NCBI RefSeq assembly: GCF_014649775.1
Contig: NZ_BMTR01000007.1
Span: 310,001-374,000, forward strand
Direction of reading: 5' to 3'
Source: Streptomyces longisporoflavus
Lineage (GTDB): Bacteria > Actinomycetota > Actinomycetes > Streptomycetales > Streptomycetaceae
DNA length: 64,000 nt
The notes beneath the pieces are model-generated. The model was not told the origin of the DNA. It saw only the letters and a list, made by a program, of their open reading frames with translations, and searched no databases. Below, in pieces: positions 52,300-61,682 of the stretch; positions within the stretch are counted from its first letter, which is position 1, and the number at the start of each line of letters is the position of its first letter. Made by a program: the position numbers and the translations under genes.

Positions 52300-53406
52300 A
52301 TGACAGCCTTGCCGGATTGCTTCTGCCCCAGCGACGGTACCCGGGTCCCCGCGGGCACCCTCGCCTGGTGCTGCCCCGTCTGCCGCGGCCCGCTCGACCT
52401 GGACTTCTCCCCCAATCCCGCACCGCTGAAGTCCCTCGGCGGAAGGGTCAATTCCCTGTGGCGGTACGCGGAGTCCCTGCCACTGCCCGCCCCCGCGTTC
52501 TCGCTCGGCGAGGGCCGCACACCGCTCGTGCCGCTGGATGGCGCGATCTCGGCCAAGCTCGACTTCCTGATGCCGACGCTCTCCTTCAAGGACCGCGGCG
52601 CCGTCATGCTCGCCGCCCTCGCGCTGCGGCTCGCCCCGGAGCGGGTGATCGCGGACAGCAGCGGGAACGCGGGCACGGCGGTCGCCGCCTACTGCGCGCG
52701 GGCGGGACTCCCCTGCACGGTGTACGTCCCCGAGGGCACGTCACCGAAGAAGCTGGAGCAGATCGGCGCGCACGGAGCCCGGCTCGACGTCGTGCCCGGG
52801 GACCGCGAACGGACGGCGGCGGCGGCCCGGGCGGCGGCCGACGGACCCGGCGTCTTCTACGCCTCGCACGTCCACAATCCCTACTTCCTCCAGGGCACCA
52901 AGACGTACGTACACGAGCTCTGGGAGGACCTGGGCGGCCGACTGCCGGACGCGCTCGTCATCCCCGTGGGCAACGGCACCCTGCTGCTCGGCGCGGCCCT
53001 CGCGGTGCGGGAGCTGCACGCGGCGGGCCTGATCGCGAAGGCGCCCGCGCTGTACGCCGTGCAGGCCGGGGCGGTCGCCCCGCTCGCCGAAGCGTGGCGC
53101 ACGGGCGCCGACGAGCCGCCGGGCACGACCCCGGTGTCAGCCACGCTCGCGGAGGGCATCGCCATCGCGCGCCCGCCTCGCGCCCGGCAGATCCTCCGTT
53201 CGGTCCGCGGTTCCGGCGGCGGCTTCCTGACGGTGACGGAGGACCAGATCCGGCACGCCCAGACGGACCTCGCGGGCCGCGGGTTGTACGTCGAGACGAC
53301 CGCCGCCGCCTGCTGGGCGGCGGTACGGGACGGCGCCCTCGGCGACCGCACGGCCGTGGTGCCGCTCTGCGGGGCGGGCCTGAAGTCCGGCCTGGCCACG
53401 AACTGA
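52300..53406 (+). CDS. threonine synthase-like PLP enzyme
   Basis: 368 residues. N-terminal zinc-ribbon-like pair FCPSDG and CCPVCRG, as in threonine synthases, then LGEGRTPLVPL, the PLP lysine K97 in LSFKDRGAV, phosphate loop SSGNAGTAVAAYCARAG, and PVGNGTLLLGAA. This is fold-type II. It may be a second threonine synthase or a threonine/diaminopropionate-type lyase; the true thrC is usually elsewhere beside hom and thrB. Convergent with none; follows the protease divergently. Confidence 0.85.
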   Translation: MTALPDCFCPSDGTRVPAGTLAWCCPVCRGPLDLDFSPNPAPLKSLGGRVNSLWRYAESLPLPAPAFSLGEGRTPLVPLDGAISAKLDFLMPTLSFKDRGAVMLAALALRLAPERVIADSSGNAGTAVAAYCARAGLPCTVYVPEGTSPKKLEQIGAHGARLDVVPGDRERTAAAARAAADGPGVFYASHVHNPYFLQGTKTYVHELWEDLGGRLPDALVIPVGNGTLLLGAALAVRELHAAGLIAKAPALYAVQAGAVAPLAEAWRTGADEPPGTTPVSATLAEGIAIARPPRARQILRSVRGSGGGFLTVTEDQIRHAQTDLAGRGLYVETTAAACWAAVRDGALGDRTAVVPLCGAGLKSGLATN

Positions 53407-53526
53407 CGCTCGACACAAGCAAGTTGACGGTGCACCACCAAAGTTCAAGCTCCGCGCCCCGAATGGCCGGAGACCTGCCTCGGGCGGGTCTGTGGCCGTA
53501 CGCTTGTCGGCACCATCGATACGCGA

Positions 53527-55059
53527 GTGCTGACTGCTGAACTGCTGGTGGCGATCGGGGAGGTCACGGGGGTGGAAGGGCGCAGCCCGGCGAGGGTTCG
53601 ACACGAATTGGTCGCCGACATCGTCGACGTCTTGCAGGAATCGGGCACGGTACGACAGGAGAACAGCGCCGACATATGGGTGCGCATGCTGAGCGACGAG
53701 CTGGAGTGCCCCGTGCAGCCGCTGCGCGGCGCCGCGCTGCGGCCCTGGCTCCTCGACCTGGTGGAACGCTGCACGGAGGTCTCTGACGGGCTGCCGTGCC
53801 TGGTGCGCTGCCTGAAGTACCTGGAGCAGCAGTCGTCCGCCGTTCTGGCGCTGATGCGGCTCGTGGACGAATGGGAGGCCGTGGAGTTCTTCGACGGCGC
53901 CGACCTGTACCCCCTCCAGCCGATCCTGCGGGACATGCGCTCGTCGGCCATGCTCGCCACACTCGCCCGGCGCGCGAGCCGGTCGCGCACCCAGGAATTG
54001 CCCGCGTGGTGCGACACGGGGTGGGCAGTCTTCCTACGACTGGCCGGCGACAACACCGCCGCGAGGGAACTCCCCGTGAGCATGGCGTTCCTGGCCCTGG
54101 CCGCCGAACGTCTCGTGGAGGACGGACTGATGGAGGCAGCGGAGACCCTGCGTCGCTGGAACCGTCAACAGGCCAGGGCATGGGGCCTCGAGGAACAGAT
54201 CATCGACTGGCAGCGCAGCGGACTGACCCAGCAGGCCCCGCCGCCCATGGTGCCCGCCTATCTGATGATCCAGTTCGAGCCCGACGGAGTGGAGCCCGAC
54301 CGCTATTTCCTCTCCCACTGGCGGCAGTCGGACGCCGACGGCTGGCATCCCGTGCCGGGCGAGACCGTGCACCTGCACCGCGACGAACTGCCCGCCGAGG
54401 TCGAGGGACTCATCGAGCAGACCGAGGAGCGCTGGGCGGACCTGCGGCAACCGGTCGTACTGGAATTCATCCTCCCGTGGGAATTGCTGGGCGAGCCGGT
54501 GGAGTGGTGGCACAAGGAGTCCTCCTCCCCGTCGCCGACCCCCCTGGTGATGGACTACGCGGTGCTGATCCGCAGTTTCGAGCGCCTGCGCAAAGCCGCC
54601 TGGCACCGGCCCTGGCACAAGAAGTGGCGGCAGCTCAAGGAGCAGCCCGCCGACAGCCACTCGTACTTCAACCCTCCCGGCCAGTCGCATTTCCACCTGG
54701 AGCGCGAGCTGAAGGAGGACGACCACGCGGTCTGCCTGGTGCTGAGCCAGCCGCCCGGCACCGACTCGCCGACCGGCCAGCAGGAGTTCATGGCCGGCCT
54801 GCGCGCGGGGGTGCCCGCGATGATCTGGCACCGGGGTGACTGCGGCGACCCCGCCTTCAAGGAAGCGGTCGCCGAGATGGTCCAGGACCGGGGCCTCGCC
54901 AGTCTCGTCTCGCGCGCCGGAAACTGGCGCAAGGAGGCTCTGGCGCTGGGCCCCGAGGGCTGGGACAACCACGTGGGGCGCCATCTGGCGATCCTGGTCG
55001 ACGACCCGGAACGCAGACCCGGCCCGCCCGGGCCCGACCGTGCGACGGTGACGAGTTGA
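53527..55059 (+). CDS. EAD2/VMAP-C-like conflict-system protein
   Basis: 510 residues. The N-terminal helical part (LLVAIGEVTGVEGRSPARVR, LLDLVERCTEVSDGLPCLVR, CLKYLEQQSS) aligns by eye with the effector-associated domain 2 at the C-terminus of the trypsin encoded at 61683-62750. The C-terminal half (PAYLMIQFEPDGVEPDRYFL, LPAEVEGLIEQTEERWADLR, VVLEFILPWELLGEPVEWW, then MIWHRGD) matches VMAP-C, the C-terminal domain of vWA-MoxR-associated proteins. A GTG at 53527 opens the frame but has no ribosome site, so a leaderless message is possible. It heads the plus-strand unit ending in the FxsT-type gene; role as sensor or adaptor is inferred. Confidence 0.75.
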   Translation: MLTAELLVAIGEVTGVEGRSPARVRHELVADIVDVLQESGTVRQENSADIWVRMLSDELECPVQPLRGAALRPWLLDLVERCTEVSDGLPCLVRCLKYLEQQSSAVLALMRLVDEWEAVEFFDGADLYPLQPILRDMRSSAMLATLARRASRSRTQELPAWCDTGWAVFLRLAGDNTAARELPVSMAFLALAAERLVEDGLMEAAETLRRWNRQQARAWGLEEQIIDWQRSGLTQQAPPPMVPAYLMIQFEPDGVEPDRYFLSHWRQSDADGWHPVPGETVHLHRDELPAEVEGLIEQTEERWADLRQPVVLEFILPWELLGEPVEWWHKESSSPSPTPLVMDYAVLIRSFERLRKAAWHRPWHKKWRQLKEQPADSHSYFNPPGQSHFHLERELKEDDHAVCLVLSQPPGTDSPTGQQEFMAGLRAGVPAMIWHRGDCGDPAFKEAVAEMVQDRGLASLVSRAGNWRKEALALGPEGWDNHVGRHLAILVDDPERRPGPPGPDRATVTS

Positions 55060-55126
55060 ACGGGCCCGCCGGCCGCCCGACCATGGCAGTGAACCTTCCG
55101 CACACGGCGACAGGGGGTGCCGCGCC

Positions 55127-55471
55127 ATGAACCAGCCGGCCTCCGCTGCCGTGCGGCTGCCACCCGCCGGGCGTGCGAGGTGTCCCGCCGGGGACGCCGC
55201 GCTCCCCGCCGGGGACATCGCGCTTCCCTCCGGAGGCACCCGGCTTCCCGGCGGAGGCACCCGGGTTTCCCCCGCGGCCACGGCTTTCCCTGCCGGGGGC
55301 GCGACTTCTAGCACGATTTACGCGCTCTTAGGCCCATGCCGCCGTACCCCCTTGCTTGCAGTGCGGGCGCACTGTCACGCTGCGCCTGTGGATGTCACGC
55401 ACGCCCGCGCTCTGCGGGACTCCGCACAACTGTCCAGGCCGCCACGACGCCTTGAGGGCGCATATGCATGA
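55127..55471 (+). CDS. possible small repeat protein coupled to fxsT
   Basis: 114-residue open frame with a fair ribosome site (AGGGGG, 9 nt before ATG). Residues 15-55 repeat a CPAGDAALPAGDIALPSGG-like motif; the second half has poor third-position GC and no recognisable fold. The TGA overlaps the proposed fxsT ATG by 8 nt, as in coupled genes. One TTA codon (55328-55330), the bldA-dependent leucine codon, is in frame. It may instead be non-coding leader; without it, 55060-55463 is a 404-bp gap with no gene. Confidence 0.35.
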   Translation: MNQPASAAVRLPPAGRARCPAGDAALPAGDIALPSGGTRLPGGGTRVSPAATAFPAGGATSSTIYALLGPCRRTPLLAVRAHCHAAPVDVTHARALRDSAQLSRPPRRLEGAYA

Positions 55472-58400
55472 CGACTCAGGACAGCGGCAAGGACCGGCCA
55501 CGCGGGCACGGCGTGAGGCCGCGTCCGTTCTCGGCCGGCTCGGCCATGCGAGGCCCGGCCCGTCGGGCAGACAGGACCGCGCCGAAGCGGTCCTCGTCAT
55601 CGACGACCACCTGACGATGAAGGTGTGGGACCAGGCGGTCGGCGACCTTGTCGACGAGCTGAACCGCCAGGGGGACTTCGCGCGCGTACGCGTACTGCGC
55701 CTGCGCGGCACCGACGAGACCGATCCCGCGCGCCTCGGCCCCGAGGAACCGCTCGGCAGCGCCGGGGACGTGCGGCGCGTGATCCTCGTGCTGACCGACG
55801 GCCTGGCCGCCGGCTGGCGCTCCGGTGCGGTCATGCCGCTGCTGCGCGCCTGGGGGCGGGGCGGCCCGGTCGCCGTGGTGCATGTGCTCCCCCAGCAGCT
55901 GTGGTTCCGTACGGGCCTTGACGTCTGCCGGGTCAGGCTGCGCGCCGCCCGTGCCTGGGCGGCCAACAAGGAGCTCGACTGGGAGCTGCGCGAGGCCCCG
56001 GTGGAGACCCACGACCCGCAGGAACCCGAGCCGGAGGCGGACGCCGTACTCGTACCGGTCCTGGCGCTGACCAACCGCTGGGCCGAGGTCTGGACCCAGC
56101 TCGTCACGGGGCCCGAACCGCGGTGGCTGGAGATGTCCGCCATCCGGGCGCGGGAGTGGAAACGCCGCCCCGACGCGGCGCGCGCCCTGCCCTGGACGGA
56201 CGACGTGCCCGACCCCCTGAGCACGGTGCCCGCCGCGGAGCGCGTGTCGGACTTCCGCGCCGGCGCCTCACCCACGGCTTTCACCCTGGCGACACGCCTG
56301 GCCGCGGTCCCCCTGAGCCTCCCGCTGATCCGCAAGGTCCTCGCGACCACACCGGGGGCGGGCCCGGTGCACGCGTCGGAGCTCCTGATGAGCGGCCTCG
56401 TCCGGCCCAGCGGCGCGCGGGGAGAGGACATCGCGGACGTGGCGTTCTCCTTCGCCCCCGACATCCGCGAGGAGCTCCTGGCGCTCGGCCGCCGCAGCGA
56501 CACGGCACGCATCCTGCACGACGTACGCGCGCTGCTGGCAAGCGACGGCACCGAGGCCGCCGCGCTGCTGCCCTCCCCCTCGGAACCCCTGGACACCCTG
56601 GCCATGCCCCGGGTGAACAGTCGCAATATCGGCTTCCTCCGCGTGGAGCTCGCCGCGCTGAGGGCACTCTCCGGACGTTTCATGCAGCGCGCCGCCCTGC
56701 TGGCAGGGGTACTTGGCTGGCACGATCGTCGATACGCAGTAAGCCTGGAGAAAAGCGGTGAAATCCCCCTCTCCCGGCCCGATCCTGAAGGAGCATCGGT
56801 GATGTCGACTACGCCCCAGCAAACAGTGGAGGGGGACCGCACATCACAGCCGCGCGTCTGGGGAAACCTACCGCCGAGGAACCCCAATTTCACCGGCCGT
56901 ACAGAGCTCCTCGAACTCCTCGGCGAGCGCCTGCGCGAAGGCACGACCACGGTCCTGCCCGAGGCGATCCACGGCATGGGCGGCGTGGGCAAGACCCAGC
57001 TGGCCATCGAGTACGCGTACCGCCACCAGGGCGAGTACGACATCGTCTGGTGGATCCCCTCCGAGCGGCCCGGCCAGATCGGTCAGGCCCTGGTGGAACT
57101 GGCCGGGCGCCTGGGCCTCGAGACCAGCACCGAGGCGAACATCGCGGGGCCCGCGGTGCGTGAGGCGCTGCGCGAGGGCCGTCCCTTCTCGCGCTGGCTG
57201 CTGATCTTCGACAACGCCGACAACCCCGAGCAGGTCCGCCACTACTTCCCCACCGGGGGAAACGGCACGATCCTGGTCACCTCCCGCAACCGGCGGTGGG
57301 GCCTTGTCGGCGGCTCGCTCGAGGTGGACGTCTTCACCCGCGAGGAGAGCAAGCAGCTCCTGCGCCACTCCGGGCCGCCCCTCCAGGAGGAGGAGGCCGA
57401 CCGGCTCGCCGAGGCGCTCGGAGACCTGCCGCTCGCCCTCGAACAGGCCGCCGCGTGGCGTGCGGAGACGGGCATGCCCGCCTCGGAGTATCTGCGCCTC
57501 TTCGAGAACAAGCGCACCGAGCTCCTGGAGACGTCCCCGCCCCCGGACTACCAACTCCCGGTCGCCGCCGCCTGGAACGTCTCCCTGGACCACCTGGAGA
57601 CCCGCAGCCCCTCGGCCCTGCGCCTGCTTCAGCTCTGCTCGTACTTCGCCCCCGACCCGATCTCGCGGTCCATCTTCTCCGGCCTCGGGAACAGCAGCAT
57701 CTTCCCCGAGCTCGACGCGACCCTGAACGACCCGATGCGGCTCGCGCGCGCCATAAGGGAAGTGAACCGCTACTCCCTCGCCCGCATCGACCACCGTACG
57801 AACTCCATCGAGATGCACCGCCTCGTACAGCTCGTCCTGAACAACCGCATGACCCCCGAGGAACAGACCCGCATGCGCCACGGCGCCCACACCCTGCTGG
57901 CCGCAGCCGACCCGAAGGCGCCCACCACGGCGGCGAACTGGCCTCGCTACGCCGAGCTCTACGGCCACGTCATCGCCTCCGACGCCATCAAGTCGGACCA
58001 GCCCTGGGTGCGTCAGCTCGTCATGAACGTCGCCCGGTACCTCTACCACTGGGGCGACCACGAGGTGTCGCTCGACTTCTCCGAGCAGGCCTGGGAGACG
58101 TGGCAGAGCGTCTTCGGCGAGGAGGACCAGCAGACGCTGCTCATGGGGCAGTGGCTCTGCTACATCTACTGGGTCCTCGGCCGGCACGGCGAAGCCGTCG
58201 AACTGGTGGCCAAGCTCAAGGAGATCTACGAGCGCACGGCGCCCCCGGGCCGCGAGGACGTCCGCGAGGACGCGCTCGCCGCGATCGGTCTGGAGGCCGC
58301 GGTGCGCCGCGTCGAGGGCGAGTTCGCCCTCGGCGCCCAGCTGGACGCGACGGTCTACGAGCGGGCGCGCAGGGCCTTCGGCGAGGAGGACCCCACGACG

Positions 58401-59366
58401 CTCGACGCCGCCCACAACCTCGGCACGAGCCTGCGTCTGGTCGGAGACTTCCGCCAGGCCCTCGAACTCGACGAGAGCACCCTCGCGCTGCGTCTGCGCG
58501 TCCTTGGCCAGGATCACTCGCGGACCCTGATGACGGAGAACAACGTCGCCATCGACGTACGCGAGAGGGGTGACTATGTAGGTGCAAGGGCCCGCCAGCA
58601 GGCCGTCCTCGACGCCTACCGCGACGTGTTCGGCCGTGGCAACCCCTCGACCATCCACACCATGCGCCAGCTCAGCGAGGCCGCCCGCAAGGCCGGCGAC
58701 CACGCGCAGTCCCTGGAGCTCGCCACGGAGGCGTACTCCAAGTTCACCCGCCGGTACGGCGACACCCACCCCTCGTCGCTGTCCGCCGCCCTGACCCTGT
58801 CGGTGGCCCTGCGCCAGAACGGCGACCTGAACGCGGCCCGCGAACGCGGCATCAAGGCCTGCCAGGAGTACCGCAACATCTTCTCCCCGCAGCATCCGCA
58901 TGTCCTGTCGGCGGACGTCGACCTCGCCGTCACCCTGCGCCTTCTCGGCCAGCCCGGTGAGGCGAAGCGTCTCGACGAGGCCGCGCTCGCCTCGCTGACC
59001 GAACGCCTGGGCGAGGCCCACCCCATCGTCCTGGCCACCGCCATCAACCTGGCGAGTGACCTGGCGGCGCTCGGCGACCACCACGCGGCCCGCGAGCTCG
59101 GGCGGCGGACGCTGGAGCACTGCCGCGTCACCTTCGGCGACGACCACCCCACCACGCTGGCGTGCGCGGGGAACCTCGCGATGGACCTGATCGAGCTGGG
59201 CGAGGAGGCCGAGGGCGCCGCCCTGCGCGCCGACACCCTGGCCCGCATGGAACGCGTACTCGACGCTCCCCGGCTCCTCGTGGAGCCCGGCACCCCGCAC
59301 CCGGCCACACTCCAGGCCAAGGCGGGCCAGCGGGCCAACTGCGACATCGACCCGGTGCCGCTGTAA
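55464..59366 (+). CDS. fxsT: FxsT-type SAV_2336/STAND NTPase/TPR protein
   Basis: 1300 residues. First about 430: a SAV_2336-like domain (LVIDDHLTMKVWDQAVGDLV, VVHVLPQQLWFRTGL, LRPSGARGEDIADVAF-type stretch). Then WGNLPPRNPNFTGRTELLEL leads to a STAND ATPase with Walker A GMGGVGKT at residues 504-511 and Walker B LLIFDNAD near 579-586, GxP-like GDLPLALEQAAAW, then tetratricopeptide repeats to the end (for example AHNLGTSLRLVGDFRQALEL). This is the architecture of the FxSxx-COOH system TPR protein. ATG at 55464 has GAGGG upstream; an open frame extends to 55356. It should oligomerise on ligand binding. Partner operon lies convergent on the minus strand. Confidence 0.88.
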   Translation: MHDDSGQRQGPATRARREAASVLGRLGHARPGPSGRQDRAEAVLVIDDHLTMKVWDQAVGDLVDELNRQGDFARVRVLRLRGTDETDPARLGPEEPLGSAGDVRRVILVLTDGLAAGWRSGAVMPLLRAWGRGGPVAVVHVLPQQLWFRTGLDVCRVRLRAARAWAANKELDWELREAPVETHDPQEPEPEADAVLVPVLALTNRWAEVWTQLVTGPEPRWLEMSAIRAREWKRRPDAARALPWTDDVPDPLSTVPAAERVSDFRAGASPTAFTLATRLAAVPLSLPLIRKVLATTPGAGPVHASELLMSGLVRPSGARGEDIADVAFSFAPDIREELLALGRRSDTARILHDVRALLASDGTEAAALLPSPSEPLDTLAMPRVNSRNIGFLRVELAALRALSGRFMQRAALLAGVLGWHDRRYAVSLEKSGEIPLSRPDPEGASVMSTTPQQTVEGDRTSQPRVWGNLPPRNPNFTGRTELLELLGERLREGTTTVLPEAIHGMGGVGKTQLAIEYAYRHQGEYDIVWWIPSERPGQIGQALVELAGRLGLETSTEANIAGPAVREALREGRPFSRWLLIFDNADNPEQVRHYFPTGGNGTILVTSRNRRWGLVGGSLEVDVFTREESKQLLRHSGPPLQEEEADRLAEALGDLPLALEQAAAWRAETGMPASEYLRLFENKRTELLETSPPPDYQLPVAAAWNVSLDHLETRSPSALRLLQLCSYFAPDPISRSIFSGLGNSSIFPELDATLNDPMRLARAIREVNRYSLARIDHRTNSIEMHRLVQLVLNNRMTPEEQTRMRHGAHTLLAAADPKAPTTAANWPRYAELYGHVIASDAIKSDQPWVRQLVMNVARYLYHWGDHEVSLDFSEQAWETWQSVFGEEDQQTLLMGQWLCYIYWVLGRHGEAVELVAKLKEIYERTAPPGREDVREDALAAIGLEAAVRRVEGEFALGAQLDATVYERARRAFGEEDPTTLDAAHNLGTSLRLVGDFRQALELDESTLALRLRVLGQDHSRTLMTENNVAIDVRERGDYVGARARQQAVLDAYRDVFGRGNPSTIHTMRQLSEAARKAGDHAQSLELATEAYSKFTRRYGDTHPSSLSAALTLSVALRQNGDLNAARERGIKACQEYRNIFSPQHPHVLSADVDLAVTLRLLGQPGEAKRLDEAALASLTERLGEAHPIVLATAINLASDLAALGDHHAARELGRRTLEHCRVTFGDDHPTTLACAGNLAMDLIELGEEAEGAALRADTLARMERVLDAPRLLVEPGTPHPATLQAKAGQRANCDIDPVPL

Positions 59367-59394
59367 CCAGGCCGGCAACCAGGCTGTGAGCGAG

Positions 59395-59432
59395 GGCGAA
59401 GGGGCGGGTGGCACACACCCGCCCCTTTCGCC
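59395..59432. terminator. bidirectional terminator between convergent units
   Basis: About 16-bp stem with one bulged T (59395-59410 with 59416-59432), 5-nt loop. It lies 28 nt after the fxsT stop and 36 nt past the hydroxylase stop on the other strand, so it can end both transcripts. Confidence 0.75.
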
Positions 59433-59468
59433 TGCCCGACCGAGTTCGACCGGCCGACCAAGCCTGCG

Positions 59469-61358
59469 TCAGCCGCCGTGCTCCCGCGGACCCCGTGCGC
59501 CCCGTGCCACCCACTCCGCGAGCAGCACCGGATCGGCCCCCTGACCCGTCGCCTTCTCCAGCGCACTCTGCACGGCCCACGTCCGCTCCGGGAAGCTCCG
59601 CAACAGCCGTGCGGCGCTCTGATGTGCCTTCTCACCGGCGAGGGCACGCCCCAGCCCGGCCCAGGCACCGGGCGGCGCCCCCTTGGCGGCAAGCCGCGCG
59701 GCGAAGGCGTCCCGCGCCCCGGCACGGTCACCGCGCGCGAGGAGGACATCGGCGTCATCGGCACCCCGGGCGTCCCCCGCGTCCTCACCGGCGCCGGTGA
59801 GGACGTAGCGGGCGAGGACGGCCTCGGTGTCCAGGAACTGGGCCTCGGAGTCCGGTACGAGGACGGGCTCGCCGGCGAGAGCGGGCGGGGGACGCTCGTC
59901 CCCGCGCTGCCAGGCCCGTACGGCGTCGTCCACCGCTGCGGCGGGCGGCCGCAGATGGTGGGCGCGCCAGCGTGCCCGGTGCCCGGCCGCCACTTCCCGG
60001 GCGAGGCGCAGCTCCGTCTCCGGCACCGCCTCGTCCAGCCACGCGGCGCAGCTCTCGTGCAGGGTGTCGAGGAGGCGCCGCCCCAGGGGCGTCAGCCGCT
60101 CGTGCGTGCGCACCAAGTTCACCGTCGACCACACCTGCGTGCGCCACAGCGCGAACTCGAAGTGCGCCAGGGAAGCGTGCGCGGCGTCGGCTGAGTGCCG
60201 GTGGGCGCGCCAGAACCTGGCGACCCCCGCGAAGGCGTAGATCCCTTGCAGCAGGCCGCCGAGCGGGCGTGGATCGTCGCGCCACGGAGCGTAGAAGAGC
60301 TCTTCGGGACCGTGGGCGGAGTGGCTCGCGTTCAGCGGGCGCAGCCGCATCAGGCCGCCCAGTTTGATGTGCTGGAACTCGTGCACCAGGGTGGCGGCGA
60401 GCTGCGGGGCGTCGTCCGGCCGCGAGGCCATGACCCCGCCGAAGGCGTCGCCCGCAGTCACGCTGTGCGGCCGAAACCTTTCTCTCGCCGGGGTGGGGGT
60501 CACCGACATCAGCCCGGCGCGCATCGCCTCGGCGCTCTGCGGTTCGTCGCGCAGCAGGATCTCCCACGCTTCGGTGAGCATGGTCTGCCATGCCCGCGCG
60601 TCCGCGGGGGTGAGGAGGAGGGGTTCGCTCGGGCGCGGGAACGTGCGGTAGGGGTCCAACTCATCGAGCGCGATCCGCAGCTGCTGCCCCGGCTTTCCCG
60701 GGGCGACCCGCCGCACAGCACGCCATCCGCGCGCGCCGTTCCGTGCCCCGGGGGCTCCTGCGCCGGAACCCACAAGGACCGTGCCCTGTTCGCCGTTGAT
60801 CCGCACCTGTCCGTCCCGCGCCTCGACGCGCGCGGTGCTCCACGGCTCCGTCGCCCCGGTCTCCGCACAGCCCAGCTCCGCACAGCCCAGCGTCGGCAGG
60901 AACGCGATGCCCCGGCTCACCGGCACGGCGATGGAGAAGTCGAGACCGGCCCGCGCCCCCGCCGACGCGGCGAGCGCGGACAAGTGGCCCGTCACCACCC
61001 ACAGAGGCGTGTCCTCCGCGGGGGCGCCCCGGAGCCGGCGCAGCGCGAGGGAGAGCCACATCCCCGTGCTCGGTGACATCAGTACGTCGTCGAAGACATC
61101 CGGGTCCGTCCGCTGGGCGCGCTTCAGGAGGGACCAGGCGTCGCCGTACGAGAGGGCTGCTCCGGCCGGGGGCAGCGCTCCGTTCCCGGCGAGGCCGTCG
61201 TGCAGCGCCCGCAGCAACAGCATGCGGCGGCTGCGCTCGGCGGCGAGGAGCTCCTCCACCACGGCCCGGCCGCCCTCACCCCGCGCGAGGTCATGGAACC
61301 CGGCGACCGAAAGGCGGTGCAGCGGCAGTGCCACCGGGCCCGTGGGCCTAACCGACAT
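59469..61358 (-). CDS. alpha-ketoglutarate HExxH-type peptide beta-hydroxylase
   Basis: 629 residues. Carries HEFQHIKLGGL at H326-H330, the motif that defines the mod_HExxH family now described as alpha-KG-dependent peptide beta-hydroxylases acting on RiPP precursors. N-terminal part LPLHRLSVAGFHDLARGEGG and LVVTGHLSALAASAG fit the family; the long Ala-rich C-terminus follows. It lies 32 nt after the 70-residue precursor gene on the same strand. In canonical FxSxx-COOH loci an HExxH-like extension is fused to FxsB; here it stands alone and no radical SAM enzyme is present. Weak ribosome site before the ATG; translation may be coupled to the precursor. Confidence 0.85.
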   Translation of the reverse strand: MSVRPTGPVALPLHRLSVAGFHDLARGEGGRAVVEELLAAERSRRMLLLRALHDGLAGNGALPPAGAALSYGDAWSLLKRAQRTDPDVFDDVLMSPSTGMWLSLALRRLRGAPAEDTPLWVVTGHLSALAASAGARAGLDFSIAVPVSRGIAFLPTLGCAELGCAETGATEPWSTARVEARDGQVRINGEQGTVLVGSGAGAPGARNGARGWRAVRRVAPGKPGQQLRIALDELDPYRTFPRPSEPLLLTPADARAWQTMLTEAWEILLRDEPQSAEAMRAGLMSVTPTPARERFRPHSVTAGDAFGGVMASRPDDAPQLAATLVHEFQHIKLGGLMRLRPLNASHSAHGPEELFYAPWRDDPRPLGGLLQGIYAFAGVARFWRAHRHSADAAHASLAHFEFALWRTQVWSTVNLVRTHERLTPLGRRLLDTLHESCAAWLDEAVPETELRLAREVAAGHRARWRAHHLRPPAAAVDDAVRAWQRGDERPPPALAGEPVLVPDSEAQFLDTEAVLARYVLTGAGEDAGDARGADDADVLLARGDRAGARDAFAARLAAKGAPPGAWAGLGRALAGEKAHQSAARLLRSFPERTWAVQSALEKATGQGADPVLLAEWVARGARGPREHGG

Positions 61359-61390
61359 GGGCTGCCTGCCACGGCGCCGGGGCGGTCCCG

Positions 61391-61603
61391 TCAGTCAAAG
61401 CGGGACGGCCCTCCGTACGTATTCGTGATGGCCTGGGCGTCATCGATGTGATCAAGCAGGGGCCCGAGCGCCCCCTCGATCGCACTGCCGTCCAAGGAAA
61501 GCAGCGCTTCAAGAGAAACCCCCGAGAGATCTACGAGATCGGACTCGACGGCAGGCATCGATCGCTCCACGGCTGCCAAGTCCCCTCCCGTGATTCCGTG
61601 CAT
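61391..61603 (-). CDS. FxsA-like peptide precursor with a divergent tail
   Basis: 70 residues. Residues 22-37 (DLVDLSGVSLEALLSL) carry the leader signature shared by FxSxx-COOH precursors (consensus LPDLSGVSLDEL), followed by an amphipathic helix ending in HIDD (52-55). The tail, residues 56-70, is AQAITNTYGGPSRFD: it ends in RFD and lacks the F-x-S-x-x terminus. GAAAGGGA sits 6-7 nt before the ATG. It lies 79 nt after the trypsin gene and 32 nt before the hydroxylase. Asn61, Asp70 and other residues in the tail could be hydroxylation targets; this is inference. Confidence 0.75.
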   Translation of the reverse strand: MHGITGGDLAAVERSMPAVESDLVDLSGVSLEALLSLDGSAIEGALGPLLDHIDDAQAITNTYGGPSRFD

Positions 61604-61682
61604 GCGCAGTCCCTTTCTCCCTCATCATGACCCAGCACGGCACGCTGCGAAACCCCGCATCCGAGCCGTGCCCGACATCAAG

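Noticed and set aside
52300..53406. Assigning thrC as gene symbol
   Set aside because: The enzyme is threonine-synthase-like, but hom and thrB are not nearby and other lyases share the fold.
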